A stretch of 64,000 nt of DNA from contig NC_051452.1 of assembly GCF_001649575.2 (NCBI RefSeq), positions 13,719,951 to 13,783,950 of the forward strand, written 5' to 3'. The notes under the pieces are model-generated. The model worked only from the letters and a program-made list of their open reading frames with translations. It was not told the DNA's origin and ran no database searches. Both the position numbers and the translations under genes were made by a program. Positions 28,582 to 40,400 of this stretch are shown in pieces. The DNA comes from Kryptolebias marmoratus (taxonomy: Eukaryota > Chordata > Actinopteri > Cyprinodontiformes > Rivulidae). Every line of letters starts with the position of its first letter. Within the stretch, counting starts at the first letter, position 1.

Positions 28582-31449
28582 CTGCAAAAAAGAAATGAAC
28601 ATTTTGTATATATGACTGATTTTTCCAAATAAAATCTGTGGTAATATCCCAAAAAAAAACCCTCATGAAGTCCCAAGCTCAAGTTAAGCCTCATGGTTTA
28701 TCAGTAAACAAATTCTGGTTAATGACAAGTTTAAATTGTTTATGGATTATTGACTGTATTTTTCTATTTAAGAGATTTTATTGTAAAAAACATAAAAGGA
28801 AAACTTGTAATTACCACATAATAGTAAATAATAGTAATCATAAGACTGAATCACAAAATGACAGATTGGATTTTCCTTTAAAACTACTTAGAAGCCAAGA
28901 TCTACATGTTTGAAACCAATACACAGATTAATGGTGACTAACAGTGTTTGACTCTAAACATAGCCACATTATAATCAATAGGAAATTTAGAAATTTAAGA
29001 TTTCTCCTAACATAATACTTTGCCAATAAAAATGGGACCTAGATTTTGTGCCTCTAGATTGCTCACATGGCTGAGTTAGTGGTCTATAAAGTAAATTTTT
29101 TGCTTGCAGTAATCATCAAATGTTCTCTTCAAAGACTTGGCTTACTAATGTGAGTTTGATGTAATGTTGCAGAGTGTGTCAATTTTTTCAATTTTTTGTT
29201 TTGCCATCTGGGGACTTTTAGACTCAACATGCAAACAGGTCTTTTTGTTTATCTATTACCAATTTTTGAAAGTCCAACATCAAGGTATCTGTTGTCCCAT
29301 TTAATATCTCGTATCTTTGATTTGAAGAAGCAGCTTACATCATGAGTAAACAGAGTTATCATATTATTTCAGGCAGAGTATCAGTCGCTCCTTAGGTCGG
29401 ATGTTTTGTCCACATACACCGCTCTCTCTCTGACGGTTCAGTCCTGATTTAGACCCAGTTTACATGTGAATGATCTCCTGGAAAAGCTACAGAATTTCAG
29501 ATGTTGATTGGAAAAACTTGCTGTTTAGGTGAGACCGCAAATAACACTGTAGTTTCCATTTCAATTTGTATATTTCATCGACACAAGTATGTGCGCAGAC
29601 ACTTGAATGAAAACAGTTACATTCAAAGTGAGGTCAAAAGAATTAGTGACTGCAGGCATCCATAGTGCACATATGTGATTTCACATCTGTCAGGGATTTC
29701 CAAAAACCACCACTCCGAGATCTGGATTAAAAAAGTTTTGGTGTCAGGGAACACGATTGCTGTTGTCATGTACATGAATGGCTGAAATGCAACAGGAATG
29801 TTCCGATTTCACTTAAAAAACAGTATCATATAATTCTGGCCTTAATGTGAGCCCTACTCCAGTGGCAGACTCTTCCTGGTATCACATTTATCCATGTTGT
29901 GCGCCAGCTGATAGGTAAGGAGCAGATCCACTCTGCCAAGGGAATGTGGTTTGTGCAACACACAAACAAATCAGTGTCCCAGCAATATCTAAACATTAAT
30001 TCTGCCAATGTTTTAGGAAGGGGGGAAAAAAATTAGGACTAGTCTCGCACCTTCCTGACATGACCCCCCATCCCCCACCCCCACCTTTAGGAGGCACACC
30101 CCACAGTTTGAGAACTGTTGCGTTATGGCACCAGCCCATAATAATATAATATTTCCTGTTTGTCGTAGTTTTATGGTTTTTATAGTCCCAAACAAAAAAA
30201 TAAAGATACAAAAATGGTCCAACACTGGGGTTTCTCAGTTTATACCTGCCTGGGTTTTGTATAGTCTAATCCGTAACTTTGAAATAAAAAAAATCTGCAT
30301 TTCAGAGAGAAATGGATTTCACCATTAAGGGGTACATTGATTCCAAGATAAGATACAGTAAAAAAAATATTTAAATAAAACAAAGTACACTTTTTAAAAT
30401 ATTTTTTGCATAGTATACAGAGATCTTGTATTTACAGAAAATATTTATTACATATGGTAAATGGCCTGTTGAATATTCTGTAAGTGTAGCTTTTGTTTCC
30501 TTTCTTTTGTTTCTTACTTCAACAATTTGGTACCAGATGAGGAATAAAACGTTTACTCATCAAGTTCTCATTCATCAGCAGTTGAAAACTATTTCCTACT
30601 CAAATTATATATATACACAATGTTTGCTATGGCGCCCACCAAATTACAACAGAATATTGTATGTCTTTTTATTCTCAGTTATTTTTGTGTCTGTGACTTC
30701 AAATACAACTTTATATCTGTGATTATGCATAAATGTGTAAGAGCACGATAACAAAAACCACATTTATGGCATTAGTTTTAAAGATAGATTGGTAATATTA
30801 GCCAAATAAACTGCAAAAGCTGAGTTTTATTGTGGCGTGAGCATATGTTTAATTTATTTTTTAAACCTTTTTTTTGTTTTTACAAGGACTAATATACATA
30901 TATAATTTTAACAAATAAAAAATACTATAATATCCAGTTTTGTGGGACAAATATGAAAAAAAAGGATTTTCACTAACCCTATATTACTGTGATTTACAAC
31001 CACATTAAAAAAAAAGCTTTTTAATGAAAGATTATTTGCAGATTACAAATGAATGAAACTTACATACAGGCAAGCTGTAAATTAGTTTTAGTGTCAACAC
31101 AAAATATATTTTTTCAGGTGTCTTTTTTTCTCATGCATTTCTTTTCTTTTAGAGAAATCAACATACACAATCAGGATTGAGGAATTAGTTAGCATTACTG
31201 CCAGCTTCACAGGTCAGAGGCACAAACAAACACAACAAACTGCGACCTGTGAATACTAAAAGCTGTGAAACTGACAGTTCCCAAACTGCAAGCTGCTCCA
31301 AATTTTAGAGTTTCAAACAAAACAAAACAAAATCAGGTAACTTAAGCAATGACGTTAGTGTTTTTGGTTTGTCCACATAATGCAGGTGATGTGTCAAATA
31401 CCTCACACACAAAGCAGGTTAAATGCACCATCACGCCTGTTTAATTTCC
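28582..31449 (-). other. xirp2 3' UTR of long form and intron before LIM exons
   Basis: The first few hundred bases below 31450 are probably the 3' UTR of the long transcript. The rest is AT-rich intron. No conserved coding frame was seen. A short stretch near 30040-30130 has the text of a common dispersed fish repeat (caca...cccacagtttgagaactgttg), too short to classify. Confidence 0.5.
30826..30858 (-). terminator. xirp2: candidate polyadenylation signals for the long xirp2 transcript
   Basis: Two AATAAA hexamers on the minus strand (30853-30858 and 30826-30831) about 600 nt past the giant-exon stop at 31450. An ATTAAA is at 31019-31024. Use of any of these would make the giant exon a terminal exon, with the long form ended by alternative polyadenylation. 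Confidence 0.4.
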
Positions 31450-34400
31450 TCATGCTGCATGGCGCAGTTTACCCGTCACAAAGGTCTCCTGCTGGTGTGT
31501 TACAATCTGTGAAGTCCTCTGCTCCATGACATTAAAGCCCAGGTTCTGGAAAACCCCTTGGCTCTCGGCCCACGACTGCTGGAAGTTTCTCAGCAGTTCC
31601 TCTGTAGAAGCCTCGGGGGGCACTGAGACCGTTGGAACCCTACCCCTCACAACGTCTGCATAGGATGGAGGGTTACCCCGAATCAGTGAGCTCCCAGAAT
31701 GCATTTCACTCCTTGTCTCTCTTGTCACGTTTCCGAAGTCGTCAACGCTGCAGAACTGCTCCGTGACTGAAGTTGTTTCAGAGTGTTGCGCCGGCTCAGA
31801 AGAGGCAGATTCGGATTCTCTTCTCTCTATTTGTTCTCTGAGCTCTCGGGCTGCTTGAGAACCATGCTCTCCTGTCTCAAACACATCCTTTATGGCTTTG
31901 ACGTTAAACATGGGAATTTCTTCAGCTCTTGGAGTATTGGCTTCGGCCTCTGCGTCCTCTGTATCACTCCCCAGCCTCTCTGAGATTACAATGGGCTCCT
32001 TTCTTGTGTAAACCTTTGGTCGAGGGGACTCAAATTTGTTGACTAGTTTTGATAAATCAACTCTTGGAAGATCCTCATTCAGAAGGTCTATGGTCACGGT
32101 GTTAGTGGCGTCCTCGTTATCAGGCCCCAAACGTTCAGGGATGTCAATGGGATCCTTCCTAATGTACATTTTGTTCACTTCAGCCCTCTGTGCCTCCTCA
32201 AAGAAACTCTTTTTGTCTTTAACTGTCATCATAGAATCCACCATCTCTGCGACATCCACCAGTCCATGATCACTTCTCTCAGTGGGAGTCTGCCTGTCAC
32301 TAAACGGGGATGACTGCTCTCTTTCAGCAGCAAAATACTCTGGCACCGGTATGGGAGGTGGCGGGGTCATTCCCTGAGAAAGCTTGGAGGTGGTGTCCCT
32401 CAGTTTCATCAGCTTCTCTGAGCGGCTGAGAGTTGGAGATGGCGTGGCCCTGCTGAAAGTAGGTGTGAATGATTTGCGAGGAGGTGGCGGAGGTGTCCCG
32501 ACGGATTTGTAGGGCGGAGGAGAAGGAGTCACTTGCAGGGGTGAGTCTACCCTCCTTGATTCAATAGTAATATAAGTTGGTGATGGAGTGCGGATGCTTG
32601 CTAATGGGGAGGACAGTTTCAAATCAGCCACTTCACTCAAGGCGTGAGACATTTTGCCTTCTTGGAACGACTTTTTCTCTTCTACCACTTTGGTTTCTGT
32701 TTTTGATGAGCCAATGCTAACCTTTGATAATTTCGAAGTGATTGCGGTGAAAGGTTTCTTGTCTGGTTTGGGGGGCACCAGTAAAGGCACCTGTGGTTTC
32801 ACCGATGGCTCCTCTTTTTCCACCTTCACCTCCTTTTCCACAGCTGTCAGGTTTTTCTCCAAAACTGAGAGTTTTGTTTGAAAAACATTTTTCAGATACG
32901 CCACCATCTCTTTCAGCTTTTTCTTGCTTTGCTGTTTAGACAGTTCGGCTAAATTCTTTTTCTCGTCTGAGCCCATGACCCAGTCAGGGACTTCGATCAC
33001 AATTTTCCTGACTGTGTTGGCGTCAATTTTGCTTGGTATGCTCTGAAGCTCTTTTATTTGAGCAACCAGTTTCTCCATCACAATAAGTTTTTCAGAATCT
33101 AAAATCTCTTCTGACTGAGCCTCTTCTTTATGGACCATTTTACCCGTGCCTTTCAGCGACACATCCTTTGACTCAACCTTTGACTTTACTGCCTTTTTTT
33201 GCATCTTATTTGAATCTCCTGCTTGTACTTTCATTTGCTGTTGTTGTACGTGAACGGCCTCTTCCCTCTGAAGGTTTTGTTGTACCACCCTCTCAGTCAC
33301 AATAACCTCCTCACGTCTTTGAATGTGCTCCGACTTCATGCTTTGCTGACTTTGGGAAACCGACACAAGGTCTTGTCCTTGATGAGCTGGCACAGATGTT
33401 ATCTTAGCTCCTGAAACAATAATCGATGGTGACAGCTTGACTTCAGCCACATTTTTTTGCACTTGCTTTCCCTTTCTCATATGAGCCTCCACTTCAATCT
33501 CCTTCACGGATGGAGTCACCTGTTTTTTAGACTCTTTCATTTCTGCTTTCATCTCAGTTCTTGCCGAAGTTTTCTGGTTGCTTTCCACATTCACTTTTGA
33601 TTCAACTCTCTGTGACACTTTTCTTATTTCTTGTTGTGAATGGGCTTCACTTTTCATTATTTCTTTCTGCCCCAAACTGTCAGACTTTTCTTCTTTTTTC
33701 TCTGTTGGCATTTTAAATGTTTTTACTTTGAAACTTGGAGTTACCTTTGGAATTTTAGTTGGCTGAGAGGGACTCATTTTTCCCTCCTGTGTCAAAGACA
33801 CATTAATATTCTTTACATCCTCAGTTTTCAATGTGACCGCACCCGGGGTTTGAAGATTTACATTATCCTGGCCAGCGCTCTGTGTGGTCGCTATAGACCT
33901 GGTACTGGATTTGTTAATAAACTGCTGTTGTTCTGTAACTGAAGAAGCAACTACATTTGAACATGACTGGATTTCCTTTTCTGAGGCCTCGTGATGAGAC
34001 TTAGACACAGAAGCATCAGCTGAGGAAAGGATTTGCTTTTTGTCTAAGGGTACATTTGAAGATGCAAGGGTGGATTTTTTATTTAGTCCTGAGATTGAAG
34101 GTTTGCTCAATGGGATTTGGGAAGGGGTTTTCTTAACAGGTGAGTCTTGTGACAGTATTACTTTTTCACTTGTGATGTTTGTCGTTTCCACTTCTCTCTT
34201 AGTGTTCTCTGTTGCAGAAAGCAAAGCACTGGCAGCAAAAGATTGTGTATCAACTGATGGTGAAGTTGGAGTAGAGACACTACTTTTTTCTGTTTCTTCT
34301 TTCTCCAGCTTTTGTTGACGGTATCTTTCCTCTGCAAGCATTAGAGGGGTTTTAAATTTGCGAGCATATGGTCTTGCCTTTGGGGCTGGAGCAGGGTCTG

Positions 34401-37400
34401 GGGATGGGGGCAGCTTAAGGGGGGGTACAAACACTTTTTTGGGAGGCTGTGGACTTTGTTTTTGTTCTGGTTTAACAACTGGGATGGTTGGGATTCTTGT
34501 TGATGACAGCGTTTCTGTTTTAGGCTGACTGTTCTTTTCAGCCTTTTGAGTTGTTTCCTTTTTCACCTCCTGAATTTTAGCTTCCTCTTTATGAACTGTT
34601 GTTACTACCGCTTCTCGACTAGTAGGGGGCTGAGGTGAAGGAGTTGAAGGCGTTGGCTGCTTTTTCTGCCATTTGGGTTTAACTTGTATGGGCTGCTTCT
34701 GTGGTTCTGGTTGCTTCACCACTTTAAACAAAGCTTTGCGAATAGGCTTGTCTTGCTTTGCAGTCAGAAGCTGGGGCATTGCATTAAGCTCTTGCTGTGA
34801 AGGAGGTGGAGGGAGAAAATCTTGTCCGCCTACAGAAGACGGAGGCGGTGGAGGTGGTGGAGGTGGGAAAAACTCAGGCTCAGACTTCATGCATTCCATG
34901 GGAGGTGGAGGCGGGGGAGGTGGAGGCAGCAGGTCGCTGTCCTGCCTCATGATTTGAGGCCTGGTTGTGGGTGATGCTGGGCTCTCTGTCACTGGTGATG
35001 GTGGAGGGGGCAGGGAGAGCTCCGACTCAGACGGTGGAGGTGGTGAGGAGGGAGGAGGTGGGAAGTGAATCTCCGGTTTTGCCTTTTTGACGGCCCCTTT
35101 TCCTCTCATGTCACAGCTTCGGTAATCGCCCTTCATATTTTTGATATTCTGCTTTTGTGTAACTGTTTGCTGCTGCTCTGTTACCTTCTGCGTATGCACG
35201 ACAGTCTTCTCAGTCACTGTTGTCTGCACCTGTTTGATTGATTTTGTCTCGGATATTTGTTTGTTTGAAACATTTTTCTGTGTTGTGTTTTGCACCTCTT
35301 TCATCACATTCACACCAACAGCTTTATTCTCTGTTTGATCATTAATAGTCTTTTGTGTATTCTTCATCATAATAGGCTTAGGAGCTTGTATTTTCTGTGG
35401 GGGCAGCACTTTGTCTTTCTGTTCTTTTATGCTCTTCTGATGAGAGGCCCCAGCAGGATTGTCTGTTTTGACTACAGCAACAGAGTGGTTCTCTTGGGTT
35501 ATTACCTGCGTTTTCAGCGATTTGCTTTCATGGTGCCTCTGTGACTCACTACTCTGCGAGAGGTTTTTCACAGTGGGGGCTTGAGTGAGTGCTACATTCT
35601 CACTCTTAGCTTCATGTAAGCTTTCATGCTCCACTTGCGTTACAGTTGATGGATTTTTCATGGGCACTTTTGCCTTCTTGGGAGGATGCGCGCGTTTCTT
35701 GTTTGAATACTGCTTTCTCTGCATCAGGCACTTTATTGCCCCTTGAACATCACCTTTAACAACCTCTTCTTTTTCCACATGTGTTGTCTCCTGGCCTTCG
35801 TAAAGAGATTTTATGGATGTTTTCACATCTCCTTCAACACTCCCTCTGCGTTGCATTCGTGGAGAGGTGGTCGGCTCAAGTAAAAGCTGAATGGTTGCTT
35901 TAACATCCCCTTGCTCACTCACTTGGTGCTGGAATGTTTTTTTCTCGCTTGACGCCTCGTGTAAACTTTGCATGGCGGTGTGAATGTCTCCCTTGACAAT
36001 CTCCTCTTTCGCCACCTCTTTCACAGCTTGCGTTGCCTCCTCCAGGCATTTTAGTGTCTCTTTAATATCACCTGGCACTAAATCTTCAACACTTGCTTCT
36101 GTTTTTGCAGATGCAGATTTCTCCAGTGATTCAAGAGCACCTCTGATGTCACCCCTAATAATTTCAGGCTTTTCCATTTCTTTGGCTTGATTCTTGGCTT
36201 CCTCAAGAGACTTCAGGGTAGTGGGTATGTCCCCCTTCACCACCTCTTCTTTTTCAATGACAACTTTCTGATTGATGGCTTGTGTCAGTGAGTCCAGAGC
36301 TGCATTAAGGTCACCTTTAACAATATCCTTCTCCAGGTTTCTGTAGGTAACAGTAGGTTCTGTCATGAATACTTTAACAGTGCTGTACACATCACCAGGA
36401 ACAATGTCATCCTCTGCTACTGTACGTCCAATCTGCTGCTGATTCTTTCGAAGCAACATTTTTGTCTCTTCAATGTCACCACCTATGATGTGCTCCTTTT
36501 GCACCTCTTCCTGAACGTCATCAGACTCAGACTGAAACTGTTTGAGGTATTCCAAGGCTCCAGACTCAATGCAGGTAGAGTAAAAGCTAACATTACCTCT
36601 TTCTGTCTCTCCAACCCTTATCTTTTTAGAATCTTCTTCTCCGGAATTAGAGAGAAGACGATGAAGCGTTTTACTGACATTCCCTTGAATTATATCTTCT
36701 TTCTCCATGATAGTTTTCTCCCCTTTATTTAGGAGGGAATAGATTGTCATCTTCACATCGCCTTTCTCATCTTCTTGAATCAAAATTCCACGCTTAGAGG
36801 AGCGTTCATTTTTAAGCAGGTTGTTCATCGCCTCTTGAATATCCCCACGGATAATTTCCTCTTTCTCAACGTTGATTCCTCTCTCCTGGTTAAATAGCTG
36901 CTTAACTGTGGTGTTAATGTTTCCCCGCTCCTCCTTGTCAATAGTTATGACCCTTTCAGTAGTCTCCATGCGATTCAGGAGGTTCATCATTATGTTGCTC
37001 AGATCTCCTCTAATGATCTCTTCTTTTTGAATTTGCGGAGCGTCCTGGTTCAGGAGTTTGTACTTTGCCATGCGGACATCACCAATTTCATCTGCCTCAA
37101 TCAGGATTCCCTGTGAATTCACCATTTTCTGACTGTAAAGTTCCTCAAGTGTCTCTTTAACACTCTTCCCAATTATTTCTGTCTTTTCCATGCTGCTCTC
37201 GTTGAATTCATGAAATGGTGTGGTTTCAAAAAGCCATGTTGTCGTTTTCACATCGGCCTGTGGGATTTCCTCCTTTGTCACAACAGTCTGTGTGCCATCA
37301 GACTCTTTGATTCTGTCAAGAGGGTGCCTCTCAAATAGCCACACAGACTGTTTCACATCCCCTTTCATCACTTCTTCTTTAGTCACTCTCTCCATGTCAT

Positions 37401-40400
37401 CATACTCTTCGCCATCACCACGGATCTCATCAATTGTGCGGGTTTCAAACATCCATGTGGCAGATCTGACGTCGCCCTTTTGAATTTCACTTACACTTAC
37501 AGTTCTGATGTATTTTTGAGACATCTCGTCGGTCTCAAATCGACGCTTGTTTGTCTTCACATCACCGCCTTGGATGTCTGCAACTGTCCTTGACCTTACT
37601 TTTATATCTTCAGCTATTTCATCCAGAGGTTGAGTTTCAAACCTCCACTTGGCAGAGCTAACATCTCCTTTGTTAATGCCTTCCTCGGTCACAGCTTTAA
37701 TAACATAAACCTTCTCTGAGTCTCTTATTGAATCCAGAGGCTTTGTCTCAAATAACCATCGGGCCCCCACCACGTCTCCTCTCATGATTTCTTCTTTAGT
37801 AACTGTAGTTACCTCGTGATAATGGCCCTCCTTATCTCGTATGGCATACAGCGGCTGAGTTTCAAACATCATGGTGTAATTTTTCACATCTCCTTTCTCT
37901 ATATCCTCTCTAAATATACTAGTAAGTTTTGAAATATCTGTTTCACTAGACTCCTCTTTGATTTGATCCAGAGAGTATGTCTCAAAAATGAAGCGGCCCT
38001 TGTTGACGTCACCCCTCTGAACATCAATCACAGTTCGACCCTCCCTTGTCTTAGTACTTTCCTCACTAATGGCATCGATTGGCTGGTTCTCAAACATCCA
38101 GGTACAGCTGACCACATTTCCCTTCTGGATGTCCTCAGCTTGCTGCTTCTTCAGCCTGTGCATTGTTTCCTCTGATGTGGAGCTCATGATATCAGAGGAG
38201 CGATTCTCAAATATGTACTTCATCCTGGAAACGTCACCTGACTGGACGTCAATCTCTGTAACTCTTCTGAAAGAACTGGTGTCCTCACCCGTAATGTTTT
38301 CCAGGTTCTCTGTTTCAAATAAGAAGCGAGCCATTTGCACGTCCTTTCCTTGAATGTCCTGTTGCTTCACAGTGCAGGTTTTCAGAATGGTCTCAGTCTC
38401 TGAATGATCATGTATGTTGTCAAGCGTTTGGGTCTCAAAAAGCCAAGTGCACGTTTTCACATCACCTTTTTGCACTTCCTCCATGTCAGACTCACTCTTT
38501 TCCACCTTTTCATATAAGGCATCCATTGGCTGGGTCTCAAACAGCCACCTACAGGTTTTCACATCCCCTTTCTCAATTTTAACATCTTCCTTAGTTTTAT
38601 GTTCTTCATCTTCAAAATTACTGAAAAATTTAATGGCATCAAGTGGTTGAGTTTCAAACAGCCACTTTGCGGTTTTGACGTCCCCGGACTCAATCTCCTG
38701 TTTAGAAATGCCCTTTATGATCTGGAACTTATCGATGCTTTCATCAAACTCATCAATGGGGCGTGTTTCAAACATCCACCTGCAGCTGCGTACGTCTCCC
38801 TTCACAATCTCTTCTCGCCTCACGGTCCTCACCTCATGGTAATGGCCAGAGCTGTCCTGCATAGCATACATTGGGGTAGACTCAAAAAGCACTTTGTTGG
38901 ACTTAACAGATCCACTTGGGACACCTTCAACTTGGATTTTCTTTGTTCCTTCGCATTTACTTAAATCCATGGTTTCGAACCTTTCTTTGTAGTTTGACAC
39001 ATCTCCTTTATCAAGGGCTTCAATGTTCACAGTTCTTGTAAGCTCCTTCTTCTCTTCCCTGATACTCGCCAATGGCTGGCTTTCGAAGACCCACTTCTGA
39101 TGTCTTACATCCCCTTTCTCTTCCTCTAATGCAACCATTTTCTTAAGTTTTCCCACTTCAAGCAGCTCTTTCAGATTTTCCATGGGTACTGTTTCAAATA
39201 GATGTTTGGCTAATTGAACATCACCTCCTACGATCTCCTCAGAGGGCAAAGGTCGGGCATTGGTATTATCTTTTAGTGAATCCATAGGTTGAGTTTCAAA
39301 AACAAGACAGTGTTTCTTTACATCAGCTCCAATGATTTCTTCTTTTTGCATTCTGGAACTCTCCCATTCCTCCTCATTAATAGAGTCAAGTGTTTTTGTC
39401 TCAAATAGCCATCTACCTTTGTTCACGCCACCTTGAGCGTTATCCTCCATGGAAATACCACAAATCAGTTTAACTTTTGCAGGGTCTTTCTTGATCATAT
39501 CGAGAGGCTGGGTTTCAAACATCCATCGTGAAGTCTTCACATCTCCCTTCTCAGTCTCCTCTCTGCGGATGGTGGTGATTTCAAGCATTTCTCCCGAATC
39601 TCCCCTAATAACACACATTGGCTGTGTCTCAAACATGCGAGTGGTCATCTTTACACCCCCCTTAATCTCTTCCAGCTCAGACTTCAGGTTCAGGAAGTGA
39701 CTCTCCTCAATGGTTTCTGTTTTACCCAGAGAATCTAGATGCTGGGTCTCAAATAAGTACCGAGCAGTTTTTACATCTCCACCAGTGATGTCTTTGGTGA
39801 TAATACATTCTGTCTCCAGCTCGTCTTCTTGATAGATTTTATTCAGACAGTCCAGAGGCTGAGTTTCGAAAAGCCAGGTCGCAGTGCGGACATCTCCTCT
39901 TGAAAGATCAGCCTGCTTTTGGGACTGCTCAGTTGCATCCGTAGCCTCTCCCCCGAGAGCATCTATGGGCTGAGTCTCAAACATCCAAGCTGTGTATCTG
40001 ACATCCTTGCCAGCAATGATTTCCTGCTGGGCAATATTTTTCCCCCCACTTTCATCTGGGGAGTCATCTTTGATCGCATCCAAGGGCTTGTTTTCAAACA
40101 TCCAGCGCATCGATTGAACTTCACCTTTGAGGATCTCCTCCCACTCCAGGTATTCTCCGTCAGGGCTTGAGCATTCACTAGAGCTGTTGCCGTCATTTTC
40201 AAACAAATAGCATGTCTGCTGGACATCGCCCACCGTTTCCTTACTTTCCAGGGCTGCCCTTTCTGCTTCACTGAGCTGATTTATAAAGTCTTCCTCAAGA
40301 TTCTTGCGCACTTCTGGATGTATGTGCTTGTAGAGGCGCTTTAGCTCGGCCATGCTCTTGTGTTTGAAGTACTCTTCTTTATTAACTATGTACTTATGTT

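Noticed and set aside
34673..34957. Gly-rich plus-strand frame (GGGGGGG)
   Set aside because: It is the antisense of the polyproline coding tract of the xirp2 giant exon.
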